Part shown: positions 31,776 through 42,626 of the stretch, piece after piece
Numbering within the stretch: the stretch's first letter is position 1
Layout of the letters: each line of letters begins with the position of its first letter
NCBI GenBank assembly: GCA_020747015.1
Contig: JAGTJM010000049.1
Coordinates: 124,001 to 188,000 of the forward strand
Direction: 5' to 3'
DNA from: Pyrenochaeta sp. MPI-SDFR-AT-0127
Taxonomy: Eukaryota; Ascomycota; Dothideomycetes; Pleosporales; Cucurbitariaceae
Length of the DNA: 64,000 nt
Translations under genes and position numbers: made by a program
The notes under the pieces: model-generated
Told to the model about the DNA's origin: nothing
Databases searched by the model: none
What the model saw: the letters and a program-made list of their open reading frames with translations, nothing else

Positions 31776-32192
31776 CTAGCCGCTATTTGGGCTTATCGTT
31801 GAAGCCAGCCGCTTAAATGATAAAGGCTCTGCCGTTGTGCTATGCTGATTACCTTGTTCTCGCCAAAAATCACAAAGTGATGTTGGTCCAGATGCAACGA
31901 ATCTTTGTATTTTGGATTGGAATGAATGGGTTCATCTTGAACGCGCCGCCTACTGAACTACTGCTCGGGCAATGTCATTCTACCAGATGGAAAACAAATC
32001 CAATTGGTATCACCATTCTCTATAATGTCTAGCTCACAATTGGCATTCCAAACGCCTCACTGAGCTGAGTTTGAGCCTCGTGAACGCCGCCCATATGTAC
32101 GCAAAACCAGCAATTCCAGATCTCCAAACATATACATCGCACGTCAGCGCATCAACACTGACAGCCCCCTCTCGGTCATTATCAAACATGCG

Positions 32193-33778
32193 CTACCTCG
32201 CCATCGTCGCTTCAGCGTCCTGATATGCCGAGTCCTTGAATTGTTCCTCGCCGCTTTCTGTGCTGTCGCTGCTACTCACTTCTTCCGACTCGGACGTAGT
32301 GTGTACTCTGCTCCGGACTCTAGCATTCATCTCTTCTCGCGTGTCGTCAACAGTGTTTAGCTCACGGAGTCCTTTTCCTCGTCCGAAGAAGTCCTCTGTT
32401 CTCAACCCTCGCACATCTCCTTGAGCAACTCCTTTACTGCTCCTCAAGGTTCCATCCGCCTTCTTTCTCCTAATGTACTCCCTCACAGGTCCCATAGCAG
32501 CATCTCGACACGCCTCTTTGATATCTGAGCCTGACATTCCTGCTGATACGCGGACTAGGTAGTCCATATCAAAGTTCTTGGTGTCTATCTTGGTGCCGCG
32601 CAGAATGAGAGAGAAGATGTTGTGCCGTTGGGAGGCATTGGGAAGAGCGACAGGGAACTTCTTGGGCATGCGGCGCAAGATGGCTTCGTCGATGTCTTGA
32701 ATGCGATTCGTAGCGCCGAGGATACATATGCGTTGCGGAGTTGATGTACCAGTAGATGTACTGGACGCGAGACCATCCCAGTGGGTCATGAACCTAATTT
32801 CTTGTTAATCCCTTGCTTGTTTGAGGTAATCTGAAGTAGATGAATATGAGAAACGTACTCGGCCTTCACCATACCACTCGCTTCGTGCTCCCCACTCCTT
32901 CTTTGTCCAAGTACCGCATCAATCTCGTCAATGAACACGATGCTCGGCTGCAGCTTCCTGGCCAGGCTGAAGACCGCATTCACCAATTTGTTACTGTCGC
33001 CATACCATTTCTCTGTCAGAGTTGAAATATGCAAATTGATGAAGCAAGCGCCGGACTCGTGAGCGAGTGCCTTTGCGAGCATCGTCTTTCCGCATCCAGG
33101 AGGGCCGTATAGGAGTACGCCACTAGGTGCGCTAAGGAGGGACGAACTATGCGAGTAGAGGTGTGGCATTGTGAGAGGATAGATTACGGATTCTTTGAGT
33201 TCTTCAATTATCGAATCGAGACCGCCAATGTCTGCGAGGTTGTTAGTGAACGTCCACGATTCTCATATAAGTTCACCCTGAAGCATGGCCAATCTCCTTG
33301 GCCACAACTGTCATAATGCCTGGATTGTGACGCACCATCAAAGCTCACGGGAATTTCCTCGGGCGCAACGACCTCCATGGCAATCGTCTGCTCGTACGTG
33401 TTCAGGTTGAGATCCTGTATTCTCGGCCGCCTACTCCCCCTCTCCGTCTCTTCCTCGCTGTCATAATCGCCATAGCTCTTCCGCCTTTTACTTGTCAGTA
33501 TGGCATCGAGCTTACGATTCGCGGCGGAGGCTTTGGCGCGTGCTTCTTCTTTCTGTTGAGCCTCAGGGTCGAGGCGCGAGAGGAGGTTGCGGATCACGAA
33601 GTAGGCTATTAAAGGCTGGTCGAGGGGTTAGTCTGGAGTCGCATGGACAGACAAAGCCGTGCTTGGGGGTATTGAAAAGGATATAGGACGCGTCGAATGG
33701 ATGCGAACGTACTGCTGCGGCAGCCATGAGGATGTCGGGGAGGTAGCCCGTGAGGCTGCTCTTCTTATTTGAACTCAT
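32193..33778 (-). CDS. MSP1: Msp1/ATAD1-type AAA ATPase, mitochondrial outer-membrane translocase
   Basis: Four exons on the minus strand: 33778-33713, 33615-33336, 33231-32859 and 32793-32193, giving 439 aa. The N-terminus has a hydrophobic anchor split by the first intron (LPDILMAAAA, then PLIAYFVIRNLLSRL). After a basic linker comes the AAA domain: DIGGLDSIIEELKESVIYPL, Walker A GPPGCGKT (158-165), aromatic pore-loop region around WYGDS, Walker B IVFIDEID (213-220), and ATNR as sensor. Msp1 extracts mislocalised tail-anchored proteins and stalled precursors from the outer membrane. The C-terminal extension after the usual end is acidic and Ser-rich, making it about 75 residues longer than the yeast protein as I recall it. 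It is head-to-head with Tim21. Confidence 0.94.
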
Positions 33779-33921
33779 CTTGCCTCTCTTGCTGACTCCT
33801 CGACTTGGAGAGAGTGAGAGGCGCGTGGTAATGGACAAAATTAGTGCGAGTTGAGGATATCAAGTGTCCCTACGCAATGCGTTGTCCATCCAAAAGTTAG
33901 ACCAACGTCGGCCCGCCACAC
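33779..33921. promoter_or_regulatory. 143-bp bidirectional promoter between MSP1 and TIM21
   Basis: Only 143 bp separate the two start codons, so both genes must share promoter sequence. No TATA box is obvious. Confidence 0.7.
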
Positions 33922-34825
33922 ATGCGGCTCGCAGCCTCGGCCTTGGCCCGCATCCAACGCCTCCGTCACAAGCTCCACCTCCGCTCCGCTCAAGCTTCGA
34001 CAGCCCACTCTTCACGTGCAGCAACATTCATTATGGCAGCAATGTACCGGCCCACCGAAGCGATCTCGCACCTCCGCCCGTCTTTCCTGCTTCCGCGCAT
34101 ACAGCCATCATCCAGTCGAAGAACACCGATTGGCCGCACGGCTTTCTCCACAAGTCGACATGCACAAGCAACACATAGCTCCACGCCAAACCCCTCCCCA
34201 CAGCCTCAAAGGAAATCGATTACCTTGACGGGAGACACGGGGCAGGTCCGATGGTCTGATCTTTCTCCTGGGGAAAAGGCGGTGCGGACGACGCAGCAGA
34301 GCTTCAATCTGGTAGTTGTACTTGTAGGGATTGTCGCTACAGTAAGCTCTTACGCCGTCACATTGCATTAGCAAACTCATAGAATTGTACTCACATAACT
34401 CCCAGGGTGGTGTGGGCTACTTCCTCTTCTCCGACGTCTTCTCTCCTTCCTCCAAAACCGCCCACTTTAACCGTGCAACTACCCTCATCAGGTCCGACTC
34501 GCGATGTCAAAAGCTCCTTGGGCCCGGTGCTCAGATATCCGCCCATGGCGAAGCCTCCTGGTCAAGGTGGGCACGAAATCGCTACATCAGTAGTACCACG
34601 GAGACAGACAAGTGGGGTACGGAACATTTGAGATTTAAATTCTATGTCGAGGGACCCTTGGGTCAGGGTGTGGTACATGTGCACTTGATCAAGAGGCCGA
34701 GCCAGAATGAGTACGAGTATGAAACACTAGCAGTGGACGTCAAAGGGCATCAACGGATCGACCTGGTCGCAGAGGAGAAGAAAGAAAAGGTAGCGCCCAA
34801 AATCTTCGGTGCACGGTGGTGGTAG
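33922..34825 (+). CDS. TIM21: mitochondrial import subunit Tim21
   Basis: Two exons, 33922-34341 and 34406-34825, give 279 aa. The intron (acagtaagc to tcccag, 64 nt) lies inside the membrane helix and joins VGIVAT to GGVGYFLF. The first 90 or so residues are rich in Arg, Ser and Ala without acidic residues, a typical matrix presequence. One inner-membrane helix follows (about 126-147). The C-terminal intermembrane-space domain ends with LRFKFYVEGPLGQGVVHVHLIKR, YETLAVDVKGHQRIDL and a basic tail. Tim21 links the TOM complex to the TIM23 presequence translocase and the respiratory chain. Several in-frame ATGs exist (33922, 34033 and 34042); the first gives a sensible presequence and is used here. 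Confidence 0.93.
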
Positions 34826-35387
34826 ACTTGAAGGCAAGGAGAAGAAGTATGAGTACTGTAAGAATAAAAGTGGCAATCTTGAACATCAGGGCTAGACCTG
34901 GTAGATTTCCTAGAAATTGTACAAACAGCCATTTGACACTGGTTTGTCGGGGAGACAATGAAGGCATCAATGCTAACAAAGCTTGGAAGTTACCGTTCGC
35001 TGGAAATACCCAAGGTAAACTTGGTATCAATCACCTCGCTACTATCTACTAGCAGAATAATCCATATGAATGATGTAGTGGCTAAATTGCAACAGCCAAC
35101 TTCCAGCCTGCCAGGTTCCTTGGGAATTCAAAGCTGTCGAATTCGGGTTGCAAATGTTTGGGCATCTTGTCAGAACTCGACAGCGAAGCACGAGACTCAT
35201 TGGCTGATGGCATATGAGATTCATAGACCGCAATCAATTGTGAAGCAATGAGAAGCAGCTATATCATATTGGCATTTCCTTTACACTACGTATGATGATT
35301 ATAAGACATCATGGCACGACACCCTCTCGACGCACCCATACAAGCCGAGAGCGTCCTACTGAAGAACAGCCCCTGAATTTTGTGCTA
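34826..35387. other. convergent 3' regions, no gene seen
   Basis: Between the Tim21 and Sec27 stops. Short ORFs only; likely 3' UTRs. Confidence 0.45.
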
Positions 35388-38300
35388 CTACGCCTTCGCG
35401 TCATCGTCTTCATCTTCTTCCGACTCCTCTTCCTCCTCTTCATCCTCATCAGCATCAGCCGCAACTTCTTCCTCAGCGTCCTCAGCGTCAACCTCATCCT
35501 CCTGAATGAGCAAGTCCTCCACGGTACCACCCTCTTGCTCTAATCGAAGGTATTCTTCCCACTCCGGGAACATTTCTGCATCACCCTCACCATCTGATGG
35601 TGGCACGCCCAATAATCTCGCGACCTTTGTCTTGTTCTCCTTCTCCAGACTCTCTTTCCACTGCTTGACGAGCCCAGGTGTTGTGCTTGGTTTGTATGTT
35701 TGGCTGAACAGGACTGCTTCTGCAAGCCGATTTGTCTTTACAAGTAAATCGATACATGCTTGTACGTCACCAATCTGCCATAGTGCAGAAAACGCAACGT
35801 TATTCGCCGTTGCTGTTTCCGCCAGACTTGCAAGTTCTCTTAAACCAGACTGATCAGACGTTGCTGAGAAAACCAGGAGGAGAGATCCAAGATCTTTGGC
35901 TTTGACGAAGCACTCTTGGGCAAGCTTGACGTCCCAGGCGGCAAGAGCAGCATCACCGACAGTCTTCCACTTGTGCTCTGTATCTTGTTCCCTCGCAATC
36001 TCGACGGCTTGTTGCAGGTCACCCAAGCTTAGCGCAAGATCAAAGCGGTGCTCTGGATCTGTCGCAACTTTGAGCGCCATATCCTTGTACCCTTGGCCCT
36101 CTAAGAATCTTGCAATCTTGTTGTTTTGATCTTTTGGCACAGATGGAAGTGTCTCTTCTGCAGCCTCGAGGTCGCCACGAAGTATGAGCGTCTGGTACTC
36201 GACGACAGCCAATGAAAGTGCAAACGAGACGACGTTGACATCTTTGTCTGCGACGTAGATTCTTGAGTCCCGGGGTAAGTAGCCAAGGAGGTAGTGTGGA
36301 GAATCAAAATGAGAGATTGTGTAGGTTTGGTCGCCGACTAGGTAGTTCAGGCGGTTTGTGCTGTTAGTATAGATGAAGCAATCTCCAACCCAAGTACCTG
36401 TACGAACGCTGATGGCCCATTAGCTTTCTGTATCTTGTTGCAGCTGTGTTGGCGACATACCTCTCGTTGATATCGCAAACAACTTCGAATGCAGATTCGG
36501 CACCATCCTCATCCACGTCACCATTCTGGACCGCCTCGAGATAGTTCTCTCTCGAGTATCGTAGGACGTAGAATGTGTCTTCAGTAGCCAAAGTGACGAG
36601 CTCACCGCTCTCAGACCAGTACACGCTCTTTGGATCGACTTCTATCCTTCGGACCAAAGCGCCAGAGTCCCAGTCGAACAGGCCGATACCACCCTGACCT
36701 TTCACACCTAGAAGGACACCACCACTCAATCCATCAGCTGAGAAGCCAACATTTAATACGCTACGTTCCTTGAAGTTGCGGAAGATCTTGACGCTTGTTG
36801 ACGATTCACGGATAGCGTAGTCCTTGTCGTGCTCCTTCGACGCCCAGCAGAAATCCAACGCAGATCCAAAGGCCTGGTTACGAAGGGCAAGCGCAGTATA
36901 GATGATGTACTCGCCATCACCGGATACAGCAACAAATCGCCCGTTTGGAGAGTGGAGCAATGACTGAGGGTAGATTTCGGTTGAGCCAAGGTCCTTACTG
37001 GGAAGTGTTAGTCGTTCAGCATCTTTCAGTTGATCGCTGCCCTTAATGACAGCGGTAAGAATGTCATTATGTCTTGCCCAAAGCAATTTGCCTCCAGCGT
37101 CCATACTGACAGCCGGCTCTTCACGGCCCATGGTGATGACCACGGCACCATCGTCGAAGCCTAGCGCAACACCGTTCTTGCCCTTTTGGTACGCTACACA
37201 CCAAGCACGCTCCAGGCCGTAGTTCAGCGACTGTTCCAACCGGTAGGTTGAGGAGTGCCAGATCTTAATAGTACCGTCTTCCGATCCAGAGATGATGACC
37301 GGAAGTTCAGGGTGATAGACTGCGAAGCTCACATTGGACGTGTGACCCTCGAGCGTCGCAATCAAGGCTTTGGTTGTGTAATCCCATACCTTAACCGTGC
37401 GGTCATCAGACGTTGTGAGCAGATATGGTTTGTCGGACTGAGGGTAGTAATCAATAAAGTTGACACCCTTGGTCTCATGAGCCTCGAGAGTAAAGTTCGG
37501 GGTCGAGCTGCCGAGAGACCATATTTTGACCGTCCTATCCAGACAGGCTGAGGCGAATGTATTGGGATCTTTCGGGTTGATGGCGATGCCCATCACGTAA
37601 TGCTGGTGGCCGGCAAATTCCTGAACACCTGGGAATTGTCAGCGCAATCCCATGGTGGCAACCAAGGCTGTTCCACATACACTTCCATGATTTATCCCAA
37701 TCCCACAGCTTTATAGTCATGTCATCCTAGAGCTGCATCAGCCAAGTCCCTTCAGACCTTGATGGAGCTACCTACACTGGCAGTCAAGACAAAGGGTTGT
37801 GTAGGGTGCACAGCAATGGCACGGATGTAGTCGGGGTGTGCCTCAAAAGATGTGACCTTCTCCGAGGTGTTATAGTTGTAAACGCGCAGTTGGAAGTCAT
37901 CGGAGCCTATGTTCAAGCTGGGTCAACCAGGCCGCCCTTGTAACGGGGGTAGTGGCCGCGACTCACCTGCAACAATCCAATTCTTCCTCGCAACGAAGCG
38001 ACCCGCGCGGACTGGTACGTCGGTGAGTTCGAAGGTCTTGACAATCGATTGAGTGATATAGGACCAAATGTGGACGTGTCCTGCCTCCCCGTCAGCCGTC
38101 TGGCAATATTCGAGTCGCCAAAAGTATGCATACCACTGTACAAGGTCGTGAGGATCCAGGGCTCGGTCGGGTGAAAGTCTTTTGATGAGTTTAGCAATTT
38201 GGATCTCTTGTATTTCTCTCTCGAACGCCGTTCATACCGATGCCTGCGGAAGTATTAGCATATTGACTTGATAGTCAAGGAAACCTTTTCTGGAGACAGC

Positions 38301-38424
38301 TTACCCTTCACTCGCTCCGACCGCGCAAACAGCTGCCTCTGCATGCAAAATAGAGTTAGTCGTGATCCCACACATCGAGCATGTCCAATTGCGCATTGTG
38401 CCGTACCTTGACGTCTAAACGCAT
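35388..38424 (-). CDS. SEC27: coatomer subunit beta-prime (Sec27)
   Basis: Nine exons on the minus strand: 38424-38407, 38338-38305, 38243-38238, 38178-38134, 38080-37967, 37906-37776, 37726-37681, 37628-36461 and 36408-35388, giving 860 aa. It begins MRLDVKRQLFARSERVKGID. Two WD40 propellers follow, with blades such as HVHIWSYI, FVLTASDDMTIKLWDWD, TFASACLDRTVKIWSL, YLLTTSDDRTVKVWDY and VIISGSEDGTIKIW. Then an alpha-solenoid (LAVVEYQTLILRGDLEAAEE, IARFLEGQGYKDMALKVATDPEHRFDLAL) and an acidic tail of about 50 residues. It is a subunit of the COPI coat, which carries Golgi-to-ER traffic and binds dilysine signals. Exon 3 is a 6-nt microexon needed to encode GID. The eighth junction gives Ser in INES-VRTG where Arg is more usual. 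Confidence 0.95.
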
Positions 38425-39485
38425 CTTCGTTGTCTGGGTTGTGTGTCGCTGAGGCCAGACCCCACCGTTATGGATTGAGAGACGTGGCTCTTATAGCCAG
38501 TCCACGAATTCGCAGGCAGAAGCCAAAGATTTCCTTTTATCAATGTAGGTGGGAATAGTGCGTGCACAGTGCCCAGTTGGGGAAGGGTTAGGGTGCTGGG
38601 GACAAGTCGTGGGAATTGCTGCTGCTGCACCTCCGCCATGTGTTCGATGTTCCAAGTCTCCGCCAAGACTTCCACAGGGTTCAAAAACGCCCTCTTGCCA
38701 AACGTGGCAGGAGCCACAAACAAGGTGTCGATTGCAGACGAAATGCGCAACATTCCCGCCTCTGCTAGTTGCACTGTGGTGGATACCACTTGAATCGTGA
38801 CAGAGCTTGGACAGCACAGCTTTTGGTGAATGTCACATGTGCGAGGGTTGAGCATCGCCAAAAGTGCATAGATACATACATAGATACACACATGCACATG
38901 TAGACTGAGTGAAAACACATATTGGTGAACTTTTTCTCAATTCCGCTCCTACAACTATATACTCGGAATAAGCCTCCCCACAAGTGCCTTCTGCACCGCT
39001 TCTCCGCATCCCCCTCCATGCTGACAGCGCCTAATAAATACTGTGGCTCAAGCTCCAAACCTTCCACCCATGGCAATAAGCAGCCAATCGACAGATTGAC
39101 AAGAAAAACGGTCTAGCTTGTAACCTCAAGCGTAGACCTGGTATCTAAGAAGAGAAATACAATGAAAGTCAAAATATGTTAAAATAGAGTATCAGGGTTA
39201 TGATCATGTTTAATGAGAGTGTCCGAACGGTAGATCGACAAGATGGGAGAGCTGGTTTTGCGGGCTAGATGCAGATGCATAGCTTGGATGAGGTGGAGTT
39301 GGGCCCGTGGCCCAAAGTACAAGTCGGAAGAGACATGCCGTAACAGCCTTTGCAGGCGCCGAAAGGATAAATACATCAAAAGGCATCAGCGGGATGCGCC
39401 ATGCCATTGTGAGCCTGCTGTGTTCGATATATGGTACATCCACACGGGCTCTCGTGTGGTGGGGTGTCACCGGAGCGGCGCCTCA
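38425..39485. other. intergenic, no gene seen
   Basis: Sec27 promoter side and Msb2 3' flank. Overlapping short ORFs on both strands without family features. Confidence 0.45.
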
Positions 39486-42400
39486 TCAGTTCCAGCCGAG
39501 AGAGTTCTCAGCCATGACCGGAGCTGAGATTTGTTGCGTGCGTATACTGCGGCCCTGACTGCTGCTACTTCCGCGGCTTCCTCGACTGCCCGGTGTGATT
39601 CGACCATTGCGGGCGCCATGCATCCAAGCAGCGGCGCCTCCAGGGATCGATCCATAGGTCATGCGGCTTGTGCTTGGAACAGAGCTTGAGCGTTGATGAG
39701 CCATGCGCTTGTTCCTGTACCTGCGAGCAACGAAAAACATAGCCGCCCCGTACGCAATAGCCCCTACAATGGCGCTGCTAGCAACAATAGCACTAGTAGA
39801 GTTCACCTTTTGGCTGGCGCCAATGTCACCTCCAAGAGCACCACCATTACCGGCCCCTCCGGGTGACGTAGCGGCAGGATCCACAACTTCGTTGGGAGTA
39901 CCGTTCTCGCCTGGGAATTTGTAAGCAGGAAGAGGGCAGGCTGTATTGATCTGGGTCGTCAGGTCATTGACTGTCGAGTTCTTGTTATGCCAGAAGGTGT
40001 CGGCAGGGTTGCGAAGCTGAGCTGCAAGTGTGCTCTGCAGATCCTTAGGGATGGTGAAAAGCGCCAAGGTGGTGATGAACCCTTGAGATTGAGTGGTATC
40101 AAGAGGCTTCAATCCAAAGTTCTGTACTTCAGCAAGCGAGATATTGAGACCGTCTGCGATAGCAAGTGGAAGATAGTGGAAGATTTGGTTACCGCCATCA
40201 TTGGCAGACACGAACGGGTAGTTCAAGGGCCACTTGAAGCAGACCTGGCCCATGAAGCTGTCCTGGGACACCTGGTTCGGAACTCCTTCCGGCGGCGCGA
40301 TCATCTTGGGTAGGAACGCAGGAATTCCACTAGATGTGGGACTTGGCGATGCCCTGGTGCTTTCCATGATGATGCTGGTGCCAACGACGAAACTCGTTGC
40401 GCTGTCAGTCGCAGTTGCCGTAAGTGAGACCACAGGGGAAGCTTTGCTTGTTACTGACGGAATGGTCGGGATGGGAATGGAGGCAGACTCGCTCTTGCTG
40501 GGGGTGACAGATGGGGTCGGCGCATCGCTGATTGTTGCATTTCCAGAGCCTGATGGCGTGATAGTAGCGCTGCTAGGTAGCCCGGAGGAAATAGTCGATG
40601 GAGGCACCTCAGATGCCGGAACACTGATAGATGGGCTAACGGATGGGGTAGAGCCAGGCAAACCGGAAGTTCCAATAGCGCCTGACGAGGGGAGAATGCC
40701 ACTTGCCGAGGGCGTGACACTCGGTGTAGGGCTGGCAACAGGTGGTGTAATGCTGGCTGTCTCGGATGGCGTCGGTACAAGACCAGAAGGCTGAACGACT
40801 GAAGAAGAGGGTACCACACCGGAAGGTGCGACTCCCGATGACGGCAAAACACCAGAAGATGGAAGGGTCGGTGGCAAGCTGCTGACAGGGACCGGGGCTG
40901 AAGCGGTTGGTAGGAGAGACTCAGCACCCGATAGTAGGCTCGACAAAACAGTGGGTAGAGCAGATGGGGGAAGATCCGAAACTGCGGATGATAGAATGCT
41001 GGGAAGGTCTGAGACCACCGACGAGACAGCGGGAGGGAGGATACCGATTAGGGTGGGAGAAGGCGTCGGTGCAGTAGGACCAAGACCAGAACCAGAAGGT
41101 AAGACCCCAGGCAATTCCGACACGATTGATGACAATATAGATGGCAGACCAAGCAGGCCAGAATTTACAGGCGAACCTTCCGAAGTGGGGATGGCACCAG
41201 AGCCCAGTAGCGGAGCTGTTGGCGTGGGTGTAACATCTCCAGTGCCTAGTGCTGTGGTGATTCCAACAACGATTCCAGAAGTTGGCAGAGGTACCAGGGG
41301 CACTTCTTCAGAAGATGCAACAGCACCGCTTGTAGGGAGGACAACACTACTGGGTAGAACTCCCGTGGAGCCAATCTGGGGGGTGGGCGTGGGCTCAGGC
41401 TCGAGGGGCTCGAGGACTGACGACAGCAGTCCGCCAAGCAGGCCAGGAGTTGAGGTTGGCTGCAAGATGCTCTCGGGAAGACCTCCAGTCGTGCCGGGAA
41501 CGATGAAGGGCCCAAGAAAGCTGGATACATCAGGCGAAGATGGTGCGGCAGAGGAAGCGGGAGCTGGTGTGGGGGTCACAATCGACTCTGGGATACCTCC
41601 AGTGGAAGCAACACGCTGTCCAGACTGGCCAGAAGAAACTGGCGCGTCTGACGAAGGAGCAGGTGTAGCCTGAATGATGGATGAGGGAAGCACACCCGTT
41701 GATCCGAGAAGCGGATCCAGGAGAGACGAAAGAAGTCCGTCAACAGGACTATCTGCCGACGGAGACGGCGAGCTAGTTGGCAAGACAATGGCAGAGGGAA
41801 TGATTCCAGTTGGGGCGGCTGCAGAGCTGGCAGCTACTGATGTGGGTGGGACAATGAATGCAGGAATTCCACCTGTGGATCCACCATTGGCTGCTGGTAC
41901 TGAAGAGCTATCAAGTACTGGTTCTGGCTCCGGCTCAACTACAGGCTCAGGAAGAGCTGATGGAGTAGGCCGAATGATTGGCAGGGGAATTCCTCCAGTC
42001 GAGCCCACGAGCGGGGGGTCCTCGTTCTCGGCTGGGATTTCGGGGCTGGGTGTTGGAATAGGAGATGGCGCAAGGACGACTTCTGGGGTGGTTGAACCAG
42101 CACTAGAGCTTGACGGTGGTGGTGGGGGAGGTAGCACGATGCCTTCGTCTGCTGAAGAAGAAGACGAGGAGACTGGAATGGGTGGCCCACGTAGGTTCCC
42201 TGTTCCTGATAAGCGCTGACTCCTGTCGGGGACAGGAGTGACGATAGGCTCCTGAGTAGAGGTTACTGTGCTGGTCGGGTCAACCTCTGTCTTGCTAACA
42301 AAAACATTGTCGGAAGACGAGGAGTCAGGGTTGCTACGGAACAGCGACTCGACGAAAGAGGTGAAGTCTGGGAATTGGCGCGACTGGAGCTGTTCAGACG

Positions 42401-42626
42401 AGCTGCTTGATGACGAAGTGGAGGACGAAGAGGTCGGTAACGCGGGCGCGGTAATGTTTGTGACGATCTGTCGCTTGACGTGTCGCGGGAAATAGTATCT
42501 GGGCCGGCCTTGGGTCTGCTGCGGGCCAGGTGCTGGCATGGCCTCTGCCGTGGTGAGCAGAGGACCAGAGCCCGAGAAGCTGGCCAGCGCAAGGGCGACG
42601 GCCCATATAGTGGTGGAGCGCGGCAT
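39486..42626 (-). CDS. MSB2: Msb2-type signalling mucin
   Basis: A single exon of 1046 aa on the minus strand. ATG 42626 is chosen; the frame extends six codons upstream only to a TTG. A signal peptide of about 29 residues is followed by a Lys-Arg site (51-52, HVKR). A very long Ser/Thr/Pro-rich mucin region carries imperfect repeats of the form STGGIP/STGVLP-x-(S/I)-I-(V/I)-x-PT. A folded extracellular domain precedes the membrane (from VSQDSFMGQVCFKWPLNYPF on). A single helix (about 944-967) and a basic tail of about 79 residues ending ISAPVMAENSLGWN follow; that terminus matches fungal Msb2. Msb2 senses surface and osmotic cues upstream of Cdc42 and the filamentation/pathogenicity MAP kinase pathway. 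High Ser/Thr content implies heavy O-mannosylation and shedding. Confidence 0.92.
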   Translation of the reverse strand: MPRSTTIWAVALALASFSGSGPLLTTAEAMPAPGPQQTQGRPRYYFPRHVKRQIVTNITAPALPTSSSSTSSSSSSSEQLQSRQFPDFTSFVESLFRSNPDSSSSDNVFVSKTEVDPTSTVTSTQEPIVTPVPDRSQRLSGTGNLRGPPIPVSSSSSSADEGIVLPPPPPPSSSSAGSTTPEVVLAPSPIPTPSPEIPAENEDPPLVGSTGGIPLPIIRPTPSALPEPVVEPEPEPVLDSSSVPAANGGSTGGIPAFIVPPTSVAASSAAAPTGIIPSAIVLPTSSPSPSADSPVDGLLSSLLDPLLGSTGVLPSSIIQATPAPSSDAPVSSGQSGQRVASTGGIPESIVTPTPAPASSAAPSSPDVSSFLGPFIVPGTTGGLPESILQPTSTPGLLGGLLSSVLEPLEPEPTPTPQIGSTGVLPSSVVLPTSGAVASSEEVPLVPLPTSGIVVGITTALGTGDVTPTPTAPLLGSGAIPTSEGSPVNSGLLGLPSILSSIVSELPGVLPSGSGLGPTAPTPSPTLIGILPPAVSSVVSDLPSILSSAVSDLPPSALPTVLSSLLSGAESLLPTASAPVPVSSLPPTLPSSGVLPSSGVAPSGVVPSSSVVQPSGLVPTPSETASITPPVASPTPSVTPSASGILPSSGAIGTSGLPGSTPSVSPSISVPASEVPPSTISSGLPSSATITPSGSGNATISDAPTPSVTPSKSESASIPIPTIPSVTSKASPVVSLTATATDSATSFVVGTSIIMESTRASPSPTSSGIPAFLPKMIAPPEGVPNQVSQDSFMGQVCFKWPLNYPFVSANDGGNQIFHYLPLAIADGLNISLAEVQNFGLKPLDTTQSQGFITTLALFTIPKDLQSTLAAQLRNPADTFWHNKNSTVNDLTTQINTACPLPAYKFPGENGTPNEVVDPAATSPGGAGNGGALGGDIGASQKVNSTSAIVASSAIVGAIAYGAAMFFVARRYRNKRMAHQRSSSVPSTSRMTYGSIPGGAAAWMHGARNGRITPGSRGSRGSSSSQGRSIRTQQISAPVMAENSLGWN

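Noticed and set aside
40234..42219. Plus-strand ORFs (186, 240 and 181 codons) across the Msb2 gene
   Set aside because: Antisense of Ser/Thr/Pro repeats gives low-complexity Gly/Glu/Thr strings; the minus-strand frame has signal peptide, helix and conserved tail.
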